DNA from: Campylobacterales bacterium | GTDB lineage: Bacteria; Campylobacterota; Campylobacteria; Campylobacterales; Hydrogenimonadaceae | Assembly (NCBI GenBank): GCA_027065635.1 | Contig: JAMONQ010000127.1 | Span: forward strand, 1-8,579 | Length of the DNA stretch: 8,579 bases | Direction of reading: 5' to 3' | Part shown: piece by piece, positions 1 through 6,086 of the stretch | Layout: each line of letters starts with the position of its first letter | How positions within the stretch are numbered: the first letter of the stretch is position 1 | Program-made: the position numbers and the translations under genes | The notes under the pieces: generated by a model | The model's database searches: none | Seen by the model: only the letters and a program-made list of their open reading frames with translations | What the model was told of the DNA's origin: nothing

Positions 1-1
1 C

Positions 2-244
2 AAACAGGCGAAGAAGAACTTTCTGAAAAAGCATGGAGAAGTGATGAAGAAACATATGCCGGATGATCCAAAATTTGCCTTTCATCTTGCCCAAAAGAGT
101 GCGGAACGGATACAAAAGTATATAAAGATGATGAATACGCAGATACACAACGCAAAGGATTACGGCAAAATCGCGGCAGCCTACTCCGGTATCTTCAACC
201 AGTGCGTAGGATGCCACCAGAAGCTGAGAGAGAACTTCAGGTAG
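2..244 (+). CDS. C-type cytochrome, cytochrome c'-like (C-terminal part, cut by left edge)
   Basis: The frame is open to the left edge, so only about 80 C-terminal residues are visible and the start and any signal peptide are missing. A single heme-attachment motif CVGCH (203-217) sits 8 residues before the stop, followed by QKLRENFR. The residues before it are Lys/Ala-rich and look helical. A CxxCH at the very end of a helical protein is the layout of class II cytochromes (cytochrome c' / c-556 type), where the following histidine is the proximal heme ligand. Such proteins are periplasmic and carry electrons or bind gases such as NO. A GTG at 41 could be read as a start, but the frame continues upstream without a stop and a 67-residue protein would lack an export signal, so I treat the gene as truncated by the window. 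The 3' end overlaps the convergent queC by 8 bp. Which subfamily it belongs to is uncertain. Confidence 0.7.
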   Translation, partial: KQAKKNFLKKHGEVMKKHMPDDPKFAFHLAQKSAERIQKYIKMMNTQIHNAKDYGKIAAAYSGIFNQCVGCHQKLRENFR

Positions 245-911
245 CGGAGGCGGCGTATTTTATCGGATCCTCCATACCTGCCTTTTCAAAACCCTTGAGG
301 CGTAGTCGACAGCTGTCGCAGACTCCGCACGCCTCAACCTCCTCCTTGTAACAACTCCATGTCAACTCAAGCGGAACACCATACTTCAGAGCGGTCTTTA
401 CTATATCCTCTTTCTTGAGGTGCACAAGAGGGGTTTTTATTGCGATCTTCGTACTATCTTTCGTTCCGAGGTTGATACTCTTTTGCATCGCTTCGATAAA
501 CGACTCCCTGCAGTCCGGATAGCCGCTGCTATCCTCTTCCACGACGCCTATGAAGAGTACCTCGGCCCCCTCCTTTTCCGCCACTGCCGCGGCTATGGAG
601 AGAAAAATACCGTTTCTAAAAGGTACATAGGTCACAGGAACCCCCGGCTCTATACCGCCGGTCGGAACATCTATACTGCTGTCGGTCAAAGCGGAGGCTC
701 CTATCTGGCCGAAAAAGGGGAGATCGATGACATAGCGCGAGACAACACCGAGAGCGTCGCAGATAGACTCGAAGGCCTCCCTCTCTCTTTTTTGCGTGCG
801 CTGTCTGTAATCGAAGTGCAAAGCGACTATATCGTACCCTTCGCTTTTGGCCATATAGGCGGCTGTCGTCGAATCCATTCCTCCGCTTAGTATCACTACC
901 GCTCTTTTCAT
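237..911 (-). CDS. queC: 7-cyano-7-deazaguanine synthase QueC
   Basis: QueC converts 7-carboxy-7-deazaguanine to preQ0 using ATP and ammonia. This is a step in making the queuosine base of tRNA wobble position 34, and it occurs in the cytoplasm. The 224-residue length is normal. The N-terminal PP-loop ATP site is SGGMDS (residues 9-14), the family motif SGYPDC lies near residues 129-134, and four zinc-binding cysteines are at 187, 195, 198 and 201 in the usual C-x7-C-x2-C-x2-C pattern. An in-frame ATG at 917 exists, but GAGG abuts it directly. The ATG at 911 has that GAGG at a 6-nt spacing and gives the family-typical start MKRAVVILSGG, so 911 is preferred. The gene is divergent from ybeY and is transcribed alone within the window. 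Identity is very secure. Confidence 0.96.
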   Translation of the reverse strand: MKRAVVILSGGMDSTTAAYMAKSEGYDIVALHFDYRQRTQKREREAFESICDALGVVSRYVIDLPFFGQIGASALTDSSIDVPTGGIEPGVPVTYVPFRNGIFLSIAAAVAEKEGAEVLFIGVVEEDSSGYPDCRESFIEAMQKSINLGTKDSTKIAIKTPLVHLKKEDIVKTALKYGVPLELTWSCYKEEVEACGVCDSCRLRLKGFEKAGMEDPIKYAASAT

Positions 912-917
912 TCCCAT

Positions 918-921
918 CCTC
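918..921 (-). promoter_or_regulatory. Ribosome binding site deciding the queC start
   Basis: GAGG on the minus strand lies 6 nt before the ATG at 911-909 but directly abuts the ATG at 917-915. This spacing favours the inner start for queC. Confidence 0.6.
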
Positions 922-940
922 GAGTACCGTTCGTTGCCGA

Positions 941-946
941 ATTTTA
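941..946 (-). promoter_or_regulatory. Candidate -10 element for queC
   Basis: The minus strand reads TAAAAT here, one mismatch from TATAAT. Transcription would start near 934, giving a leader of about 23 nt that contains the GAGG ribosome site. No good -35 is seen, but promoters of this phylum often lack one and rely on an AT-rich upstream stretch, as present here. Confidence 0.45.
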
Positions 947-958
947 TCTAAATTTGGA

Positions 959-964
959 TAAAAT
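959..964 (+). promoter_or_regulatory. Candidate -10 element for ybeY
   Basis: TAAAAT lies in the right arm of the palindrome, with a weak TTGCCG (934-939) about 19 nt upstream as a possible -35. Transcription would begin at about 970-972, practically at the ybeY ATG (972), suggesting a leaderless or nearly leaderless mRNA. Confidence 0.4.
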
Positions 965-971
965 CGCGCCT

Positions 972-1394
972 ATGATCGAGATAACGAACGAAACCGGCTA
1001 CAAGCCGAATGAAAATCTGCTCGAAGCGATAGCCTCCAAACTGACGGATCGCGACATCGAGCTGCTCCTTACCGACAACGATACGATAAGAAAGATGAAC
1101 CTGTCGCACCGCGGTATGGACGCACCGACGGATGTACTCAGCTTTCCTCTCGAAAAGGTCCCGTTCGCGCCTCTTGGGGAGATCGTCATCAGTGTAGAGT
1201 ATGCCGGCAAAAAAGCCGGTGAATACGGCAACTCTCTCGATGAAGAGATAGCCCTGCTCTTCATCCACGGCCTGCTGCACCTGCTCGGCTACGACCACGA
1301 AACGGATAGCGGGCAGATGCGTAAAAAAGAGGAGGAGCTGATACGCCTTTTCGGGCTTCCCGATAGCCTAATAGTAAGATCGTCAGAGGAGTAA
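972..1394 (+). CDS. ybeY: Endoribonuclease YbeY (16S rRNA maturation factor)
   Basis: YbeY is a zinc-dependent endoribonuclease needed for 16S rRNA 3'-end maturation and ribosome quality control. The 140-residue protein carries the zinc motif HGLLHLLGYDH (residues 99-109), with H99, H103 and H109 as predicted ligands, and the conserved TDVLSFP (53-59) of the UPF0054 family. A TTG at 954 is in frame, but it lies inside the promoter palindrome. The ATG at 972 gives the natural start MIEITNETGY, although no clear Shine-Dalgarno precedes it. The last codons carry AGAGGAG (1385-1391), the ribosome site for the antiporter gene 2 nt downstream, so the two genes form one transcription unit and are probably translationally coupled. 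Confidence 0.95.
   Translation: MIEITNETGYKPNENLLEAIASKLTDRDIELLLTDNDTIRKMNLSHRGMDAPTDVLSFPLEKVPFAPLGEIVISVEYAGKKAGEYGNSLDEEIALLFIHGLLHLLGYDHETDSGQMRKKEEELIRLFGLPDSLIVRSSEE
1385..1391 (+). promoter_or_regulatory. Ribosome binding site for the antiporter gene inside the ybeY end
   Basis: AGAGGAG lies 5 nt before the GTG start at 1397 and overlaps the last ybeY codons. It supports the non-ATG start and translational coupling. Confidence 0.7.
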
Positions 1395-1396
1395 CA

Positions 1397-2329
1397 GTGG
1401 ATTTTGTCATCTTCACAATCAGTATGGCCGCTCTCATATGGGGAGCCGAGTTTATCATCAAAGAGTCCGAGCGAATCGCTCTTCACTTCAATATCAGCGA
1501 GTTTATCATCGGTGCCACCCTCATCGCGCTTGGCACGAGTCTGCCGGAGATGGCGGCCAGCATTTCCGCCAGCGTCAAAGGTCAAAGCGATATGGCGGTA
1601 GCCAATGTGCTCGGTTCCAATATAATGAATATAGCGCTCGTTCTCGGTCTCGTCTTTTTGATCGCATCGAAGATTGCTCCCGATAGAGATCTTTTCTTCA
1701 AAGATAGCGCATGGCTTCTTTTCCCGGCGATCATCTTTCCGCTGATGATCCTGGACGGTTCGCTCTCGAGACTCGACGGTTTTTTGCTTTTCGCGATGAT
1801 GGGGGCGTATGTTCTTTTTCTCTTGCAGTCTCACGGAGAGGATGAGATAGCCGAAATAGACGAAGATCTGAAAAAGGAGCCTTTCAACTGGCCAAAAACG
1901 GCCGGACTGCTTCTTGTCGGGTTCATACTGGTGGTAGTCGGAGCCGACTACGCCATAGAGAGCGCCGCCAATATCGCAAAAAGCTTCGGCATAAGCGAGT
2001 GGATCATCGGCCTTTTACTGATAGCTTTCGGAACGAGTCTGCCAGAACTGGTAGTAAGCATCAAGGCGGCACGCAAAGGGAAAGCGGATATGAGTATAGG
2101 AAACATAATAGGCTCCAATATGGCCAACACTTCCGTAGTGCTCGGATCGGCCGCCATGACCAGACCGCTCTCCATAGATCTTTCTACCGGCTCTTTCGAT
2201 ATCTTTTTGATGATGGGCGTCACGCTGATGCTCGTGTTCATCACGGCAAACAAGCTATACGCGAAAGCCTCCGGAGTGATGTTGCTGATCGTACTTGCCA
2301 TATTCTTGCAAAATGCACTGAGCGGTTAA
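1397..2329 (+). CDS. Calcium/sodium antiporter, CaCA family (YrbG-like)
   Basis: This 310-residue inner-membrane protein belongs to the Ca2+/cation antiporter superfamily and probably expels Ca2+ in exchange for Na+ or H+. It shows the family's two inverted alpha-repeats. Repeat 1 has GTSLPE at residues 46-51 and GSN at 73-75. Repeat 2 has GTSLPE at 202-207 and GSN at 229-231. E51 and E207 match the ion-coordinating glutamates of the family. Roughly ten hydrophobic segments are visible, five on each side of an acidic loop near residues 146-161 (GEDEIAEIDEDLKKEP). Length is close to E. coli YrbG (about 325, from memory). The start is GTG with a strong ribosome site in ybeY. The gene ends 9 bp from the convergent mrdA. 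Exact ion preference cannot be read from the sequence. Confidence 0.92.
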   Translation: MDFVIFTISMAALIWGAEFIIKESERIALHFNISEFIIGATLIALGTSLPEMAASISASVKGQSDMAVANVLGSNIMNIALVLGLVFLIASKIAPDRDLFFKDSAWLLFPAIIFPLMILDGSLSRLDGFLLFAMMGAYVLFLLQSHGEDEIAEIDEDLKKEPFNWPKTAGLLLVGFILVVVGADYAIESAANIAKSFGISEWIIGLLLIAFGTSLPELVVSIKAARKGKADMSIGNIIGSNMANTSVVLGSAAMTRPLSIDLSTGSFDIFLMMGVTLMLVFITANKLYAKASGVMLLIVLAIFLQNALSG

Positions 2330-2338
2330 AGGGGATCT

Positions 2339-4132
2339 CTACTTCATATAGCCGTTGTCCACCAGCCAGTTATATATCTCTTTCGCTATGGGACCGGCCG
2401 CGGAGCCGCCGTGCCCGCCGTGCTCCACCAGGATTGTCACGACAAACCGCGGTCTCTTGTAAGGAGCGTACGTAGTAAGCCACGCATGGGATCTGTGGTA
2501 GTAGGCCAGTTCGGACTCTTTCATGCGTTTCTTCTCCTCCTGCGGAATCCCGATCACCTGTGCCGTTCCGGTTTTACCGGCAACTTTCACCTTCGTCCCT
2601 TTCATAGCTTCGTAAGCTGTACCTTTGGGATGGTTGCACACTTCGTACATAGCCCTTTGAACAAGCGGAAGTACACGCTTCTCTCTCAAGGTAAGAACAT
2701 CCTCTACCTTCGGTTTCAAAGGCTCTTCGCCAAGAGATTTGGCCAAAAACGGAGTAGGAAGCTTGCCGGTAGCCATAAGTGCGGTAAACCTGGCGATCTG
2801 CATCGGCGTCACCAGCAAATACCCCTGCCCGATCGACGCGTTTAGCGTCTCGCCCATATACCACGGCTGCCCATATTTGCTCATTTTCCATACCTTGTCG
2901 GGAACGGCGCCTATAAATTCGTTTGGAAGATCTATACCCGACTTTTTCGCAAAACCCATTTTTCTCAGTTCATGTGCGAGTTTGTCGATACCTACAAGAA
3001 GGCTTCCTTTATAGAAGTAGACATCACAACTCTCCCTTATGGCCTTTATCATATCCGTCTCTTCGTGACCGGTACTCTTCCAGCATCTGAAGCGGTGCTT
3101 CCCAAGCTCTATCGAGCCGTTACAGTAGAATTTCGTGTATGGAGAGACCTTTTTGGAGTCTACGAATGCGAGCGCCACACCCGGCTTGATGACGGATCCG
3201 GGCGGATAGAGACCGTGAATCAGCTTGTTGGTAAAAGGGTGCTGAAGATCTTCTATGAGCTTTTTCCACTCCTTTCGGCTGATTCCGCTGACGAAATCGT
3301 TGGGATTGTATGCCGGGAAACTTCCGGCACTCAGTATCGCTCCGTCGGTTCTCATCACTATCACGGCACCCGCTTTGTGCTGCCTGCTGAAGAGCTCCGA
3401 TATGAAGCTTTGAAGCCTCATATCTATATTCAGCACAATGTTTCTGTCCTCTTTGGGAGGCACCGTCTTCATTACTTCAATCTGTTTGTTGAAGGCGCTG
3501 ACCTTTACCTTTTTATAGCCGGGCTCTCCCTCCAGGAATCTGTTGTAGTATCTCTCGAGTCCGCTTTTGCCGGTAGTCATAGTCAGTTTAACCACCGGAT
3601 CGTCATTCATGTCCTTCTCGTTTGCCTTTCCTACGAAACCAACTATATGGGCAGTCATAGAGCCGTACGGATAGTAGCGTTTCGTGGTCGGTCGTATACT
3701 GATATGCTCTTTTCTGGAGAGGGCGGTATAGTGGGCGAGTACCTTTTCATAAGGAAGAAAACGGACAACTACGATAGGATCGTGACGATACGGAGAATCA
3801 AGACGCCTGTATCTCTTCTCGAGCTTCGTGATATTCTGATCCGGAAAGGAGTTTACGATCTCCTTCAGAGCCCTCTTTAGAAGCGGCTCCTTTTTTTTGG
3901 AGCTCAAATGGGGATCTATCAATATCTTGAAGCCGATCCTGTTTATGGCTACAGGCTCTCCGAAACGATCGAGTATCTCGCCCCTAACGGGAAGAATCCA
4001 CTCTTTCTTGATGATATTCTGAGTAGCGAGCGCTTCGTAGTAGGTATTTGATTTGACGGTGAGCTGGTATATTCTAACGAGCAGAACGATCCAGACAAGA
4101 ACGAAAAACGATATTACTATTTTTATCTTCAA
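2339..4132 (-). CDS. mrdA: Penicillin-binding protein 2 (elongasome transpeptidase)
   Basis: PBP2 cross-links peptidoglycan during lateral-wall elongation with RodA and the Mre proteins. The 597-residue protein has one N-terminal membrane helix (about residues 4-22), a dimerisation/pedestal domain, and a C-terminal transpeptidase domain facing the periplasm. Catalytic motifs are SVIK (S313 nucleophile, K316), SCD (368-370, the SxN-type motif) and KTG (520-522). Between the first two motifs lie C337, C350, H356 and C369, a likely metal site. The start is TTG at 4132, forming a TTGA overlap with the TGA of the upstream gene. GGAG (4143-4146) lies 10 nt before it, and no other start fits before the membrane helix. 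It is the last gene of the long minus-strand unit, 9 bp from the convergent antiporter gene, with no hairpin terminator seen. Confidence 0.95.
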   Translation of the reverse strand: MKIKIVISFFVLVWIVLLVRIYQLTVKSNTYYEALATQNIIKKEWILPVRGEILDRFGEPVAINRIGFKILIDPHLSSKKKEPLLKRALKEIVNSFPDQNITKLEKRYRRLDSPYRHDPIVVVRFLPYEKVLAHYTALSRKEHISIRPTTKRYYPYGSMTAHIVGFVGKANEKDMNDDPVVKLTMTTGKSGLERYYNRFLEGEPGYKKVKVSAFNKQIEVMKTVPPKEDRNIVLNIDMRLQSFISELFSRQHKAGAVIVMRTDGAILSAGSFPAYNPNDFVSGISRKEWKKLIEDLQHPFTNKLIHGLYPPGSVIKPGVALAFVDSKKVSPYTKFYCNGSIELGKHRFRCWKSTGHEETDMIKAIRESCDVYFYKGSLLVGIDKLAHELRKMGFAKKSGIDLPNEFIGAVPDKVWKMSKYGQPWYMGETLNASIGQGYLLVTPMQIARFTALMATGKLPTPFLAKSLGEEPLKPKVEDVLTLREKRVLPLVQRAMYEVCNHPKGTAYEAMKGTKVKVAGKTGTAQVIGIPQEEKKRMKESELAYYHRSHAWLTTYAPYKRPRFVVTILVEHGGHGGSAAGPIAKEIYNWLVDNGYMK

Positions 4133-4581
4133 AACAGCATGACTCCGAGTATATCCATGAAAAAGTAGTAAAAGAGCACACCGGCGGTATCTATCACCTT
4201 TTCACCCATCAATACGCCATATCCGTAGAGAAACGAAAAATATAGAAGGTCGAATATGATAGCGCTCAAAACCTTGATCATGGGATCCATATGCAGAGTG
4301 TGTGTAATCTTGTTGTCGAACAGTACGAAAGTGAAAATCATAACGCTCCAGACTCCATAAAGAGGGAGTCCCCACATCGTCTCGAAAACAAGCGCATAGA
4401 TCATCCATACGGCTATATGAGGCAGACTTTTGGCCCTTACAGCCTCCCGCCACTTTACATAGGCAAGACCGAGCATCGGCGGTAGAAGCGGATATAGCGT
4501 CTGCGCCGTAGGATATAGAACGATAAACAGATAAAGAAAAAATAGCGTCAGAGCCTTTTTATCAAAGAGATCTCGTTGCAT
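4129..4581 (-). CDS. Small multi-pass membrane protein, candidate MreD-like elongasome component
   Basis: About 150 residues, mostly hydrophobic, with roughly five membrane segments starting about 12 residues from the N-terminus. It lies directly upstream of mrdA and overlaps it by 4 bp, which is where mreD sits relative to mrdA in many Gram-negatives. The stretch FETMWGLPLYG near the middle resembles the acidic-x-GxxxG region of MreD (GLxxD...GxxxG), and the size also fits MreD (about 160). Overall similarity is too faint for a firm name, and equivalents in this phylum (HP1566 and Cj0651, from memory) are usually called hypothetical. Starts at 4617 and 4599 are also in frame. None has a convincing ribosome site, and I chose the ATG at 4581 because it gives the smallest overlap (34 bp) with the preceding gene. 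Confidence 0.8.
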   Translation of the reverse strand: MQRDLFDKKALTLFFLYLFIVLYPTAQTLYPLLPPMLGLAYVKWREAVRAKSLPHIAVWMIYALVFETMWGLPLYGVWSVMIFTFVLFDNKITHTLHMDPMIKVLSAIIFDLLYFSFLYGYGVLMGEKVIDTAGVLFYYFFMDILGVMLF

Positions 4582-5015
4582 ACCGGAAAATATTTGCATT
4601 TGATACAGTCCGCCCATATTTTGTGTTCCGGGATAGACTCCTTCGGAATCTCCGTAAAACCGAGACGCTCGAAAAAGTTTCCCATATAGGTAAGTGCAAG
4701 CACTTCCGCGACTTTGAGACGCCGCCCCTCTTCGACAGCCTTCTCTACCAGCATACTGCCGATTTTTCTGTGACGATGCCCCTCTTTGACGATTAGACTT
4801 CTGATCTCCGCGAGCCTCATAGAGTGGATATGAAGCGCTACATATCCGATGATTTCACCGCTCTCTTCATCGATCGCGACGGTATAGGAGCGGATATTGG
4901 TCGCCAGTTCGTCATCGCTGCGCGGAAGTATTATCCCCTCTTCCACCTCCTTTTTTACGATCTCCTGCATCTGCGGAATATCCGTAAGAAGCGGTTTGGA
5001 GAATATCACGGACAC
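4548..5015 (-). CDS. argA: GNAT acetyltransferase, ArgA-like short N-acetylglutamate synthase
   Basis: A 155-residue single-domain GNAT protein. GIILPRS (27-33) followed by DDEL and an IRSYTVA strand matches the start of the acetyltransferase half of ArgA, where E. coli has GILVRRS, and the later FFERLGFTEIPKESIPEHK resembles ArgA's substrate end. The acetyl-CoA loop is RHRKIGS (81-87), somewhat relaxed from R/QxxGxG/A. ArgA acetylates glutamate as the first step of arginine synthesis. This form lacks the N-terminal kinase-like domain that binds arginine in the long enzyme. The C-terminus carries C137, C140 and C146 (CIKCKYFPVC). The start is GTG with AGGGGG at 6 nt. An inner GTG at 5009 would give a GTGA overlap with engB. 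A generic GNAT of other specificity is the alternative. Confidence 0.8.
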   Translation of the reverse strand: MSVIFSKPLLTDIPQMQEIVKKEVEEGIILPRSDDELATNIRSYTVAIDEESGEIIGYVALHIHSMRLAEIRSLIVKEGHRHRKIGSMLVEKAVEEGRRLKVAEVLALTYMGNFFERLGFTEIPKESIPEHKIWADCIKCKYFPVCNEISLIKRL

Positions 5016-5623
5016 TCTTTTCCCCCTATGGCTATATCGAAAACGAGCCTCTCGAGCTTGTCTATTCCGCGCTTTTTGAGATTTGAAACCATAATCGCGT
5101 CAGGATGATCTTTCAAAATCTTCGAGACATCCTTCTGCTTGAGTTTGTCGGCCTTGGTAAAAACCTCGATATAGCACTGGTCCGGCTGGATAAAACCCTC
5201 TATATAGCGTTTGACCTCTTCATCTATCGCTTCGTTTGGGTGTCTCGCGTCACGAAGGTGAATGAAGAGCCTGATGGTTCTTCTGTTCATGATAAACTCG
5301 TTGAGGCTCTTTTGCCACTCATATTTCATGCTTTTCGACACCTTGGCGTAGCCGAATCCCGGAAGATCCACGAAGTTTAGTCTGAATTTCCGATCCGTTT
5401 CGTCATCCTTGTAGATCACTTCGAAGTAGTTGATGAGTCTCGTCTTGCCGGGTGTCGAAGAGCTTTTGGCAAGATTTTTTCTATGCGTGAGAGAGTTGAG
5501 CAGAGAACTCTTGCCCACATTGCTTCGCCCGAGAAAGACCACCTCTCCTACACTCTCCGGCGGCGCCTCTTCGATTCTGCTCGCGGAGGTTACAAACGAT
5601 GCGTCAACGATCCTTGGCTTCAT
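5006..5623 (-). CDS. engB: Ribosome biogenesis GTPase EngB/YsxC (YihA)
   Basis: EngB is a small cytoplasmic GTPase needed for large-subunit ribosome assembly. The 205-residue protein has G1 GRSNVGKSS (32-40), the G2 region STPGKT (56-61), G3 DLPGFG (86-91) and G4 TKAD (156-159). The G5 region is VSNLKKRG, where Ser180 fits the usual S-A-x-K pattern loosely. Length and order match the family. The ATG at 5623 has GGAGG (5630-5634) at a 6-nt spacing, the best ribosome site in this unit, and overlaps the lptA end by 20 bp. Its place after lptA and two genes before mrdA is conserved in H. pylori and C. jejuni as I recall. Confidence 0.96.
   Translation of the reverse strand: MKPRIVDASFVTSASRIEEAPPESVGEVVFLGRSNVGKSSLLNSLTHRKNLAKSSSTPGKTRLINYFEVIYKDDETDRKFRLNFVDLPGFGYAKVSKSMKYEWQKSLNEFIMNRRTIRLFIHLRDARHPNEAIDEEVKRYIEGFIQPDQCYIEVFTKADKLKQKDVSKILKDHPDAIMVSNLKKRGIDKLERLVFDIAIGGKECP
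5022..5027 (-). promoter_or_regulatory. Ribosome binding site deciding the acetyltransferase start
   Basis: AGGGGG on the minus strand lies 6 nt before the GTG at 5015, and 12 nt before the alternative GTG at 5009. It favours the outer start even though that lengthens the overlap with engB to 10 bp. Confidence 0.55.
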
Positions 5624-6086
5624 CCGTATCCTCCACTTTGAAAATGAACTTCACCGGCCTGGTATCGTTTCCTTCCACATTCGCCCGGCCGGTACTTTTG
5701 TCTACGACGACCTTTTCACCGATTATGGTTCTGTCCATGTTCGGCTCTTTCAGTACGACGTTTCCGTAAAGCTCGTACAGGTCGTCGAGCGGCTTGTAGA
5801 CGAGTTTGTCAGCCTTTCCTACATAGTAGCTTCCGTTTTGCATATGGATTATGAAGCTGCTCTCTCCTACTGCCTCGTAACGCTCCGGTTTTCTATTTTC
5901 GTCGAAATATACAAAAACCCTGGTAGCGTTCAGTTCATCGCTACCCTTTTTCATATGAACGTTACCGCTAAACCTTGTAACTCTTTTTAGCTGGTCCGCT
6001 TCGAAGTGGTCCGCGGTAATCTCCACATTTTCCGCATATAGAGTACTGACGGCCGCCAGGAGTAGAAAAACAAAAAATCTTTTCAA
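5604..6086 (-). CDS. lptA: LPS transport periplasmic protein LptA (OstA-like)
   Basis: LptA forms the periplasmic bridge that passes LPS from LptC in the inner membrane to LptD in the outer membrane. The 160-residue product has a clear signal peptide MKRFFVFLLLAAVSTLYA, cleaved before E19. The OstA beta-jellyroll fold follows, with alternating strands such as VEITADHFEADQ and VTRFSGNVHMKKG that end near residue 140. The start is TTG, directly adjoining the lptC stop. AGAGGA at a 7-nt spacing and the immediate signal peptide support it. It overlaps engB by 20 bp. The adjacent lptC and kdsC belong to the same LPS pathway. The C-terminal tail (about 140-160) is charged and not obviously part of the fold. 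Confidence 0.9.
   Translation of the reverse strand: MKRFFVFLLLAAVSTLYAENVEITADHFEADQLKRVTRFSGNVHMKKGSDELNATRVFVYFDENRKPERYEAVGESSFIIHMQNGSYYVGKADKLVYKPLDDLYELYGNVVLKEPNMDRTIIGEKVVVDKSTGRANVEGNDTRPVKFIFKVEDTDEAKDR
5630..5634 (-). promoter_or_regulatory. Ribosome binding site for engB within lptA
   Basis: GGAGG on the minus strand, 6 nt before the engB ATG and inside the lptA coding sequence. It is the closest match to the consensus among the minus-strand genes. Confidence 0.65.

Larger units (their letters stand above)
941..964. promoter_or_regulatory. 24-bp near-perfect palindrome in the queC/ybeY divergent promoter
   Basis: The arms ATTTTATC (941-948) and GATAAAAT (957-964) are exact reverse complements. 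The central AAATTT (950-955) is also self-complementary, leaving one mismatched pair (949 T and 956 G). The palindrome sits in the 60-bp space between two divergent genes, so it could be an operator for a dimeric regulator, a symmetric bidirectional promoter core, or both. It is AT-rich with no following T-run or GC-rich stem, so it is not an intrinsic terminator. The regulator, if any, is unknown. Confidence 0.6.

Noticed and set aside
954..971. TTG at 954 as the ybeY start
   Set aside because: It lies inside the promoter palindrome and upstream of the predicted transcription start. The ATG at 972 matches the family N-terminus.
1203..1220. Hairpin GCCGGC-A6-GCCGGT resembling a terminator stem
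   Set aside because: It lies in the middle of ybeY, has only a 5-bp stem with an A loop, and no T-run follows. It is explained by Ala/Gly/Lys codons.
1289..1834. Open frame of 181 codons on the - strand over ybeY and the antiporter gene
   Set aside because: Its translation is low-complexity and charge-rich, and it is antisense to two well-supported genes.
2972..3880. Long open frame of 302 codons on the + strand antisense to mrdA
   Set aside because: It has no recognisable domain, no good ribosome site, and lies wholly inside the convincingly coding mrdA. It looks like a codon-bias shadow.
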